DNA of 28,187 bases from Sperchopsis tessellata (taxonomy: Eukaryota; Arthropoda; Insecta; Coleoptera; Hydrophilidae): positions 1 to 28,187 of the forward strand of contig JAWQRN010000582.1 in the NCBI GenBank assembly GCA_033557685.1. The letters run 5' to 3'. A program made the translations under genes and the position numbers. The notes under the pieces are model-generated. The model made no database searches and was not told the origin of the DNA. It worked only from the letters and a program-made list of their open reading frames with translations. Shown piece after piece: positions 21,501-28,187 of the stretch (position 1 is its first letter; each line of letters starts with the position of its first letter).

Positions 21501-24261
21501 CAAATTTTCTTGCCAATAAAAATGACATTTTTCTTCCAAAGCAGTTTTTAAGTGTTTGAATTTTATTTCCATTGGCAATTTATAGTAAACTCCTTAGGCA
21601 TATATTCGATAAGCGAAACTGCTTCTGCAATCCAAAAAAATGTTCCCATCTACTTCTTTCCTAAAAATTTTATTTGGCCTTTTTATTTATGGAAAGCCCT
21701 GGTTCCCAGTAGTGTAGCCAAGTCTCTTCTCTAGTAATTATTCAGAAAGGAAGTCTGTCGCCTTTCAACACAGCCAAATTTTCTTGAGAAATTTATTTTC
21801 TTCTCAGTTTATATTAAGGTGTAAGCAATCTGTGAGTTCAAGGTACAGACTCCTTCTCCATGCATAAATCATCAATTTTCAAAACAGTTGCTTGCAATAC
21901 ACTCAATTCATTATGAATAATCATGCACCTCACACCACTAGTTGATTCGCAACCTTCCGAAGTTGTGTTAAAGTGATCGGTAATAGCGGGGATCAACAAA
22001 AAATCAGTCTTTCCGATCTCAGATGCACAAAAGGAAGATAAAACAAATCAACATTATTATTACATATTAAATAAGTATATTATTTAATCATTTCTTATTT
22101 AAAATTTATTATGTAGTACTAGTTTTACACTATTCTTTGTTATCTACAGGTTGTTATTTGTAAATAAAAATAAACACAACATATGCTTCTTTGCTATCAA
22201 AAAACACAAATCACTACACATAGCAGCCTTTTATAAATGCTTTTTGGCAAATTGCTCTTGTTTATAAGAATCTTTATTACATAATTAATTTCACTTGTTT
22301 TATCAACAAATCCCTATAAACTGCACAATTTAGACATATATATTTCTAAATGTTAGAGCTATTTTTATTTTATTTATATCATCATTCTTTTATTTCAAGG
22401 ATAAGTAAGTAATATAAACTATATCCGACTATCAATTACTATAATAGTAAACCATCTTCTTTCGCCCTTTTTTTTATTAGGCACAAACATGTAAATAAGG
22501 TTTCAATTTCAATGAAAATGTATGGAATTCTACTATCCTTACTACATGTTAAATTTTGACTCACCTGTTATATTAACTGGTACATCAACATTTAACTGGA
22601 ATTCTCTTTTGACTATGGAAGACAATAAGTAACTTTCTTGGACAACTTGTTTTTGTTGTGAAACAATATGTGCCTCATTAAAGATATTATAGTTAGCTAA
22701 AGGTGTGTAACCATGTGATCTTGCATATAATATAATGTTTTTTATGTTCCAATTTCTTCTATCAATCAAATTTGAATTCAAAATTGTTCTTTGAATTTTC
22801 CTTGCCCTTGACCACTACAAATAATATTTTTAAAAATATCAGAAAATACTCAAAGCCAGAGGATAGATATGAATTGTTTGCTTAGGGAGATAATTGTTTA
22901 AGTGAAATTTTTAGTATTAAAAAACCTTCATAAATATAGGCATGATGACATCAGAAAAATACATTGCAAAATTTATAGAAATCATTTTAAAGTATTGTCC
23001 ATGGGATATGTATTATTATAATACAGAAAGAGTAATAGATTTTGGAATTGAACTATTGGAGAAACCAAAGGAATGTTAAAATTATTAAGAAATCGACTTT
23101 CAAATATCCAAACAAGATTTGGAAATTGGAAAAATATTTATATTTCACTAAAATTTTAAAGTACTGAAATTTAATTTCTTGTTGATATAAATTTTCATAT
23201 AATTATGCAAATAACCTTTAACTACGACTATTTACATATAAAGTATGGACTTTTTAAACAAGATTTTAGACCAATATTTTAAAGGTCTAAAGTGTGTGTT
23301 ATACAATGGAAAATATGCTGGTGATATATAATAATAAATTTTAAAATGGAAGAAGTGAATGCATTAGTTAAAAATTACCACAATTTTGGAAAAACTAGAG
23401 TAAAAGCATCATATAAAATATAATACCTCACAACTGGCCCTCTTCCCCATATTCCAAAATGTATATTCTGCAATAGATTTACATACGTAGGGATATAAAC
23501 ATTTGTACTCTAAATTATTTGCTAATTCAGTAACAATTGGAAGCCTCTTCAATAAATACGGGAGAGCTTCAACCACATTCTTAAATTTATCCTGTGGAAA
23601 TATTAGTTTATATTTTTCATCATCAGGAATTCTTGAACACTCCCCTGATGATGACTTTGAAACGTCTGGTTCTAGCTTAATTTTCTTAAGAAAAGACGTC
23701 TTCAACAAGGACTGTTGAGCAGGTCTCTTTTTGTTGACATCTTGATTGACATTTTTTAAATTTGAATCAACAGAAAATTCAACATTAAATGGATGACTGT
23801 TCAAAACTTGATCAACTCTTTCATCCATGATATCTACCGACTTTAGAAATTCATCTCTAGTGCTCGCTTCAGCAGTTTCTGGCCTTGAAGCATAAGAATG
23901 TTCTAAGTAAATAAATTCATGTAAATTTTTGCTTTTACATGAGATAATTGTTTCATTTTCTCTTTCAGGGAAATGCTCCTGAGGTTCATGATGGATTATA
24001 GTGTTATAGTCAATATCCATAATTTCACCTTCGATTTCGGGTATGCGGTGTTCTAAAATCACTTTAGTCTCAGAATCATCTTCAAATAATGAAAAGTCAA
24101 TTACAGTCTCGTTTCCTAAAGTTTGTCTGCCGGTGTATGTTTTATCTAGTTTTAAATTATGGATTACATCTACAGGTTTATTCAATTCACACTTAAAAAA
24201 TATCCTAACTCTTAAAGGAAATTCACCCCAACCTCTTCTTGATAAATGGAATGGTCCATTC
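18454..24261 (-). CDS. YEATS2: YEATS domain-containing protein 2-like (YEATS2/D12), last four exons, 472 residues
   Basis: Coding exons on the minus strand: 24261-23427, 22814-22565, 19437-19206 and 18556-18454. All junctions are GT/AG, the frame is kept and it ends in TAA. It opens inside a YEATS domain (GPFHLSRRGWGEFP, DVIHNLKLDKTYTGRQTLGN, about residues 2-50). This is an acyl-lysine reader on histone H3, and the Trp in RRGWGEF fits the aromatic cage. Next comes a long polar, acidic linker with a basic patch (KKRPAQQ, FLKKIKLEP) that may be a nuclear signal. Then HGYTPLANYN and a helical C-terminus (LNAAERALLQAAKCFAENL). In human and fly, YEATS2/D12 is a subunit of the ATAC acetyltransferase complex and pairs with NC2-beta through a C-terminal histone fold. 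The first exons are outside the window. Confidence 0.82.
18557..19205 (-). other. Intron of the YEATS2-like gene, nothing recognised
   Basis: AT-rich, bounded by the GTAAGT donor (19205) and the TTTTAG acceptor (18557). Confidence 0.6.
19206..19437 (-). CDS. YEATS2: YEATS2-like exon: histone-fold-like helices
   Basis: The acceptor is ATATTTTTTGCAG and the donor is CAG|GTAAGT. It encodes HDSPDKSQKQNSVDRDTE, then VYVHQAALDVG and the amphipathic segment LNAAERALLQAAKCFAENL. That suits the last long helices of the histone-fold region described for YEATS2, though I cannot confirm the fold by eye. The open frame upstream of 19437 is intron. Confidence 0.82.
19715..20075 (-). pseudogene. Tc1/mariner-type (DDE_3) transposase C-terminal relic
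   Basis: On the minus strand one frame reads GPIAWPPCSPEITLLNFYLW then GCMEEKVY (WPP at 19955-19963). This is the WPPRSPDLTPLDFFLWG block that precedes the end of the catalytic domain in a common insect DDE transposase family. Upstream (about 20040-20075) QDCFNATH stands where the second catalytic Asp block (QQDGA..H) belongs. Downstream, FKKCYRNSSK and CRCDNCIQ fit the C-terminal tail in another frame. Frameshifts and stops make it dead; no terminal repeats were found. Confidence 0.75.
20685..21085 (-). pseudogene. Antisense LINE reverse transcriptase scrap
   Basis: The minus strand reads MEEGLCQDCVHHHDGSIYFL then KNVLRFTWYG (about 20985-21075), then IVTVLYSDDVV (YSDD 20937-20948), a stop, and SEHNMYDMLLRLSELMKSVG (about 20860-20930) and YKKRCIMFE. 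The order GLxQ, active-site YxDD, then a K..IMFE block fits a LINE RT. The downstream INDWVFGKEIHK may be the decayed E-F-x-Y-L-G segment. It differs from the other LINEs in the window. Confidence 0.58.
21540..21840 (-). pseudogene. mariner transposase relic
   Basis: The minus strand reads ISQENLAVLKGDRLPF, stop, IITREETWLHYWEPGLSINK in one frame (about 21680-21820). After a stop and shift comes MGTFFWIAEAVSLIEYMPKE then FTIN (about 21575-21645). Mariner transposases have ENLA, ITGDETW.HYYEP (first catalytic Asp), then VM...FWD..G..L..YLPKG.TIN. Here the catalytic Asp of DETW has become Glu and the third catalytic region is missing. Confidence 0.75.
22565..22814 (-). CDS. YEATS2: YEATS2-like exon: conserved C-terminal region
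   Basis: The acceptor is TTATTTGTAG and the donor is ACAG|GTGAGT. It begins WSRARKIQRTILNSNL and contains WNIKNIILYARSHGYTPLAN, as in the WxxK..I.WCR.HGYTP region of YEATS2 proteins. It ends one base into a Gly codon that the next exon completes. Confidence 0.82.
22815..23426 (-). other. Intron of the YEATS2-like gene, nothing recognised
   Basis: AT-rich sequence with a GTATTA donor at 23426 and a TTTGTAG acceptor at 22815. Confidence 0.6.
23427..24261 (-). CDS. YEATS2: YEATS2-like exon: C-terminal half of YEATS domain and linker
   Basis: The acceptor is TTGTTTTAG at 24262-24270 and the donor is GAG|GTATTA. The single base G completes a codon from an exon not in the window. Reading gives NGPFHLSRRGWGEFPLRV at once, so the domain is interrupted by an intron just before its most conserved strand. 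A stretch at about residues 60-200 is acidic and low in complexity; IKLEP is a match to the sumoylation motif (hydrophobic-K-x-E). The first Met of the longest open stretch (24185) is internal and not a start. Confidence 0.87.
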
Positions 24262-24689
24262 CTAAAACAAAAAGGATATTAATATTTCTACTACATGAAA
24301 TCAGTTGTATTAATTTAACATGTTCTCAATTTTCTTAGCTTATGTATGGAAGTAAAACATTTGGAATATAAAAAATGTGGCTTGTCACCATACGACTTTC
24401 TTTTTGACAAAAATAATGCCCCAACTAACTATAAAATAAAAGTATAAAATGTATCCCTAAGGTTCTCTAATGTGTTACTTAAGCAATGATTTGAAAAATG
24501 TATGAAAAATTATAACTTCAAAATCGAAAATGATCCCTTCCTTCTTCCCTATCCCACTCGGTACAACGAAATGTTTAGACTTTAATAACTCTGCCATTTT
24601 TTGATTTGTATGTTATGTTTTTTTTCTTTCTTACTTTGATTAGCCTCAGTATATGCCATTTAGCCTGGCGCAAGTTTTTATAATTTGAT

Positions 24690-24815
24690 ATATTTAATTT
24701 TTTTATTTAATTCCAAGCTCCTGCGATTTTACCCAGGGACTGGGAATCGAACTCGAGCCACCGCGGAGTCGGATAGTTGAAGCCCCAACGCTCTAACCTA
24801 TATGGTTACCGAGGC
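24690..24815 (-). repeat. tRNA-derived SINE
   Basis: On the minus strand it starts GCCTCGGTAACC (24815 down), has box A-like GGTAACCATATAGGTTAGAG and box B GAGTTCGATTCCC (24742-24754), and ends in GGAATTAAATAAAAAAATT (about 24690-24715). The head resembles a tRNA but carries extra bases and cannot fold as a clean cloverleaf. With the A-rich tail, this favours a SINE over a tRNA gene. Confidence 0.7.
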
Positions 24816-24939
24816 GCTTGTTTATGTTGTTATTGCATATAGTTTTTGTTTTTGTCTTGAAAAAAAAAATATCAAAAAAATTGCTATTCTAAACAAAAAA
24901 GTTAAATTTGGTGCCTGAAAAGTTACTTAGGTTGATTGA

Positions 24940-25350
24940 CTTTATCTAAAATTGACTTGGATCTCTATTTATTTTTTTCTTTATAGCTCAAATTGTTTAA
25001 GTGCTAGAGAGGCCACAAACTTGTAGACAGACAAAATGTTGTAGATCGACTTTTTCCAAATTTCATTACAATTAATATTAGAAGCTTATATGTAAATTTT
25101 CGTCTTCATAGCTTAAACTATTTGGGCGCTAGTGACAAACACAGGGAGATAGATAGTTTATCCAAAATTCACTGGAATCTCACAATTAAAGTTAAATGTT
25201 TAAATCTTAATTTCGTCACTATAGCTCAAACTTTTGAGCTCTAGAAAATTTTTAGATTCACAAATGGACAAACACACCAAGTTTCAATTTCAAGGGGTCC
25301 AAAATGGATATTTCCACGAAAATCATGAGATTGAAAATTTTCGTGATTAC
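24940..25350. repeat. Degenerate tandem repeat, three units of about 113-125 bp
   Basis: The marker ATAGCTCAAA (or ATAGCTTAAA) recurs at 24983, 25108 and 25221, each followed by a TTTgaGYgCTAGAG-like stretch and, further on, GACAAAC or GACAGACAA. CCAAAATT-CACTGGAATCTC-like sequence begins the units. Spacing is 125 and 113 bases. The array runs into TTTCCACGAAAATC and ATTTTCGTGATTACAAA, which form a 9-bp stem (25315-25323 with 25337-25345). Confidence 0.7.
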
Positions 25351-26994
25351 AAACTTTCTTTACTCCTTAATACAGTGAAAATTCAAGATTATTTGATACC
25401 ATTAAACAGAAGAGGCTGCTATTTAATAGTATGTGGTAACTGCTTGTGCCACCTCTACACTTATTCCATTACAGATCTCAAGCTTGATATGATGCAAATA
25501 AAAATTGACTTTGACAAATAAAATTGCAATCAATTTGAGAAGGAACTTAAAGGATTTCAAAGTGTAACAATCTAAGTTTTTCCGACTTTTATTAGTACTA
25601 TCAAATTGAAAATAAATATATAATTGGTATAAAAAGAAGGTTGGATCAATCAAAAACCAAGACTAAAACTTAAAACCAGGAACAAAGCATACAACAAATG
25701 TTGAATATCAGACACATTCAACGAAATTAAATAGAATTCAATTACAAAAAAATGTCAAAAACCTAATGAAGAACAAGAAAATATATTATACGTATGCTTT
25801 AGGTGGTTTTATGGATAATGTGAGTAAAATATCTCAAACTGAGCATTTTCTTACAATTTTGTTAAACATGGTATAAGGTTATGTTTCAGTTGAACTTTGA
25901 AATTGAATACCTATTTGTAGAATCGAGACATACCATGTACATAATATGAAAGAAGATAGCAGAGAATAGCATTTTATTAATGTCATTTCAGAACTACTGC
26001 TATTTCTTTAAATAGGTTTCAGTTATCCAGTGTATATGATATATGGTTAGGGGGTCAATTTGTTTTCTTACATTCGTAGCCTATTTTCTGAAAAAGGAAT
26101 ATTTTCTCGTATTTCTAAGGACAAAAAATACACCATGACATAAATTATAAAAATGAAAATATTCTGAAAGGGGAGAAGTACGAATGACCATATATTTACA
26201 CTAAAGGAAATAATAAAGAAGACCCTGAAAAAGAACACAAAAGCATACCTAATATTTATAGACTTGGAAAAAGCTTTCAACAGAGTGGATAGAGAGAAAG
26301 TATGGGCTAGTATGTTTAAAAAAGGAGTAAAAAAGAATCTGATAAATGCTGTTAGGAATATACAAGAATACCACCAACTATGTAGTGAGTAGGAACATGA
26401 GGTACACAAATTTTTAAACAAATGAAGGACTAAGACAGGGTGGAAGTCTGAGTCCAAAGTTGTTTAACATATATATGGGCGAAATAATTAGAGTGCAAAC
26501 CCATACTAAAAGAATTGCATATAGGCTACTTGAACCTGAGGAAATCAGATGTTTCATTGTGTGCTTTTGCAGATGATTTAGTGCTGATACCAAAGTCAGA
26601 AAGAGATATACAGGACAAAATAAAAGTATGGAACGAAACATTGAAGAAACACGGAATGAAAATAAATATGAAAGACTAAAATAATGATGATAGGTAGAGA
26701 GGAGGAAGACACCAATATAGAACTAGAAAGCAAAAAATCAAACAAGTTCAAAGGTTCAAGTACCTGGAAACTACAGTAGAAAAATCACGGAACGAAGATA
26801 CTGACATTAATGAGAGAATTGAGAGGACAATGAAAACGTACCATATGATGAACAGGAAGTTTATAAGAAGGAAAGAAGTTACGAAGAAGACAAAGATAAC
26901 ACTATTCAAAGCGGTATTTAGACCAATTTTAACTTATGGATGCGAGACATGGTTGCCAACAAGAAGGACAAAAAGTAAGATGTAAGCAGTACAA

Positions 26995-27312
26995 ATGAAA
27001 TACTTACGAGCAATCAAAGGAATTACAAGAAGGGACAGAATAAGGAACACAAACATAAGAAAGGACCTAGAGATAAAATCGTTAATGGACTACATTGAGG
27101 AAAGACAGCTGGGATGGTGGGGACAGTTACAAAGAATGGAGGAGGCGAGAACAACTGAAAGGAATACAGGAAAAACCACAAAGAGGAAGACCGAGTGTAC
27201 AAGAGAAAATAACATAGAAAAGTACATAATGGAGAGAAATAGAACACTGAGGGAAGCAAAAAGATTGGCACAGAACAGAATAGAGTGGAAGAAATTCATA
27301 AAGAATGGTTAA
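26995..27312 (+). pseudogene. C-terminal open part of the LINE ORF2
   Basis: 105 codons open with MKYLRAIKGITRRDRIRN, then LGWWGQLQRMEEARTTERN and REAKRLAQNRIEWKKF, the typical tail after the RT domain in this LINE group. A stop just before it (about 26982) separates it from the GCETWLPT part in the same frame. It belongs to the element at 26150-27383. Confidence 0.85.
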
Positions 27313-27352
27313 ATAAAACAACCTCAACACCGAAAGGTAGAAAAGGGTATGA

Positions 27353-27358
27353 TTATAC

Positions 27359-27383
<25 letters not shown>
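27353..27383. repeat. (AT)n microsatellite at the LINE 3' end
   Basis: About 13 AT dinucleotides directly after the LINE 3'UTR. RTE-like LINEs often end in simple repeats, so this run probably is the element's tail. Confidence 0.85.
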
Positions 27384-27389
<6 letters not shown>

Positions 27390-27645
27390 TCAAACAAGAT
27401 AAGGATCGTAGATATTTTTATTACGTAAGTAGATTTCCACGACCTCAGAAGATATCTTCAGGTTATACGGGAAATAACCATGTGTTTCTTGACAAAGTTT
27501 CGTCCACCCTTGCAAGGAACATTATCAAGACAAGTAGCTGTCAAAAGTGCTAGGTATCGTCTGAAAATTAATCACTGATTCGCAGAGTTTTATATCCATG
27601 GGCCTGTCTCCTGTTGGCTAGGATTCAGATAGCCTGAGACTCCTA

Positions 27646-28058
27646 TTAGCTGAGATATGGTAGAGGATCCCGGCAAAAGATCAATGGAGATTCTTCCGTT
27701 TGGCCAGTGCTTGAATAGTGTATACTTCTAAGAAGACGCAAAGTCCCGTAGCCGTTAACAAGGTTTAGATTTTCAGGATGTTTAAACATTTCGATTGACT
27801 CCCTTATTATTCTAGAGAAATAATTAGATGTCAAGGCTATGTCTTTGAAAAGAATATCGTGGCCTGATTCCAATTAAGGGTCGCTAATGGGGATATTGCA
27901 AACTGTTTGAGAGAGGTTTGCCATACTTGCTCTTTGCAGAAAGTGGTGATCATTATTTTTGTCTGACCTATGTACACTAAACCGCATATTCTGTACATTT
28001 TAGTGGATTGCAGGGGTATTAGATATTTTGACGATGGAAGGAATTTGATGATTTTCAT
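27646..28058 (-). pseudogene. GIY-YIG endonuclease domain of a Penelope-like element, frameshifted
   Basis: Two overlapping frames make up one domain. The upstream one (28058-27837) reads LPSSKYLIPLQSTKMYRICG then LVYIGQT, the GIY and YIG strands. The downstream one (27873-27646) reads ESGHDILFKDIALTSNYFSR then IIRESIEMFKHPENLNLVNG, with the conserved GHDI and the catalytic-type Glu in IRESIE. The spacing matches the domain as found at the C-terminus of Penelope-like reverse transcriptases. At least one frameshift and a stop break it. Confidence 0.8.
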
Positions 28059-28075
28059 TAAAAAGCGGAAAATAG

Positions 28076-28187
28076 AATTAAATGTAATAGTCTTCCACGG
28101 TTATTATCTGTATGAATGTTGTTTCCGGGTGGAAACCGTGTAGAGGCTCTGATATGTGCCGACGTTTCGTCCACTGTTGCAAGGGAC
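28076..28187 (-). repeat. Terminal repeat (pLTR-like) of the Penelope-like element, cut by window edge
   Basis: It matches the insertion at 2243-2361 on the opposite strand over GTGGACGAAAC, CTCTACACGGTTTCCACC and CTATTACATTTAA. It carries 33 extra bases between the last two. The repeat continues past the end of the window. Confidence 0.72.

Larger units (their letters stand above)
19438..22564 (-). other. Large YEATS2 intron with three transposon relics
   Basis: Holds a DDE transposase scrap (about 19715-20075), a LINE scrap (about 20685-21085) and a mariner scrap (about 21540-21840), all on the minus strand like the gene. From about 21850 to 22560 nothing else was recognised. Confidence 0.65.
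26150..27383 (+). mobile_element. LINE 3' half (endonuclease-RT type) with (AT)n tail
   Basis: Plus-strand motifs in order: KGRSTNDHIFTLKEI (about 26170-26215), YLIFIDLEKAFNRVDREKVW (about 26250-26310), NEGLRQGGSLSPKLFNIY (about 26420-26475), active-site CAFADDLVLIP (FADD 26566-26577), GMKINMK (about 26655), then AVFRPILTYGCETWLPT (about 26910-26960) and an open C-terminus with RRDRIRNTNIRKDLEI and GWWGQLQRMEE, ending at TAA about 27312. A 3'UTR of about 45 bases and an (AT)n run close the element. The 5' half is missing and several shifts are present. Confidence 0.87.
24262..28187 (-). other. 5' intron (at least) of the YEATS2-like gene, rich in repeats
   Basis: The next upstream YEATS exon (the part with a W..Y+RG and LHPSY-type strand) was sought on the minus strand and not found, so the intron appears to run to the window edge. 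It contains a SINE, a tandem repeat, a LINE half and a Penelope-like element, listed separately. At 25350-26150 nothing else was recognised. Confidence 0.5.
27384..28187 (-). mobile_element. Penelope-like element: GIY-YIG endonuclease remnant between two related terminal repeats
   Basis: The minus strand holds a decayed GIY-YIG domain (about 28050-27700). At each side stands a related repeat in the same direction: GTTTCGTCCAC plus TGCAAGG at 27497-27517 and at 28164-28184 (plus-strand reading). Direct terminal repeats (pLTRs) and a C-terminal GIY-YIG are hallmarks of Penelope-like elements. The reverse transcriptase is not present between the repeats, so either it was deleted or the main copy lies to the right of the window. 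Confidence 0.7.

Noticed and set aside
19202..21840. Mariner and DDE_3 relics as halves of one transposon split by the LINE scrap
   Set aside because: The DETW.HYWEP part and the WPP.SPE.T part are typical of two different transposase families, so one element is unlikely.
24716..24815. A functional tRNA gene on the minus strand
   Set aside because: Boxes A and B are present, but the arms do not pair cleanly, extra bases separate the boxes, and an A-rich SINE tail follows.
25315..25345. 9-bp stem with a 13-base loop as a regulatory hairpin or terminator
   Set aside because: It lies in a eukaryotic intron, next to a repeat array, with no associated transcript feature; probably part of the repeat.
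25234..25521. 95-codon plus-strand open frame
   Set aside because: It starts inside the tandem repeat, has no recognisable domain, and runs through a SINE/tandem-rich intron of the opposite-strand gene.
26068..26641. Hydrophobic minus-strand frames resembling membrane proteins
   Set aside because: They are antisense to the LINE RT; A-rich sense coding yields Phe/Leu-rich antisense frames.
27023..27393. Hydrophobic minus-strand frames at the LINE C-terminus
   Set aside because: Also antisense to a well-supported LINE ORF2 tail; one runs through the (AT)n tract.
24262..28187. Missing N-terminal YEATS exon
   Set aside because: I looked on the minus strand for the strands that precede GPFHLSRRGW and found no stretch with the expected residues and splice sites.
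1..28187. CRISPR array, bacterial operons or prophage
   Set aside because: No regularly spaced identical repeats, no operon-like gene packing; introns and eukaryotic elements throughout.

Overview
The window looks like nuclear DNA of an insect. It is AT-rich, its genes are split by introns with ordinary GT/AG splice sites, and it is full of decayed transposable elements of insect types. The insect order cannot be fixed from the sequence alone.

Two cellular genes face each other tail to tail. On the left, + strand, seven exons from 751 to 10172 encode the last 511 residues of a single-pass membrane protein. It has cysteine-rich ephrin-receptor-like (GCC2/GCC3) repeats, two EGF domains, one transmembrane helix and a cytoplasmic tail of about 120 residues. 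It most resembles the C-terminal end of insect Uninflatable (uif). All seven exons join in one reading frame. The 3'UTR runs to a poly(A) signal at 10747-10752. On the right, - strand, four exons from 24261 down to 18454 encode the second part of a YEATS domain and the rest of a YEATS2-like chromatin protein (472 residues here). Its first exons lie outside the window, beyond an intron of at least 3.9 kb. These join in frame too, and poly(A) signals sit about 70 bases after the stop.

Nearly everything else I can name is mobile DNA. The uif introns hold: a tiny Penelope-like fragment with a 12-bp target duplication (2243-2361); an antisense piggyBac-like transposase relic (about 4265-4700); a tRNA-derived SINE (about 5984-6262); a 5'-truncated LINE (about 6535-7600); and an antisense RTE-type LINE relic (about 8640-9320). 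Between the genes lie a 229-bp piggyBac-type MITE (11180-11408), an almost complete but broken Jockey-clade LINE (about 11480-15690) and an 811-bp internally deleted pogo-like transposon (16319-17129). The introns of the YEATS2 gene hold a DDE transposase relic (about 19715-20075), an antisense LINE scrap (about 20685-21085), a mariner relic (about 21540-21840), a tRNA-derived SINE (about 24690-24815), a degenerate tandem repeat of about 113-125 bp (about 24940-25350), a LINE 3' half ending in an (AT)n tail (about 26150-27383), and a Penelope-like element with a GIY-YIG endonuclease remnant between two related terminal repeats (about 27384-28187).

I see no new multi-gene system. The most unusual features are the Penelope-like repeats, which occur at three sites, and the dense layering of different element classes around two conserved genes. 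All family names rest on motifs read by eye; no database search was possible.
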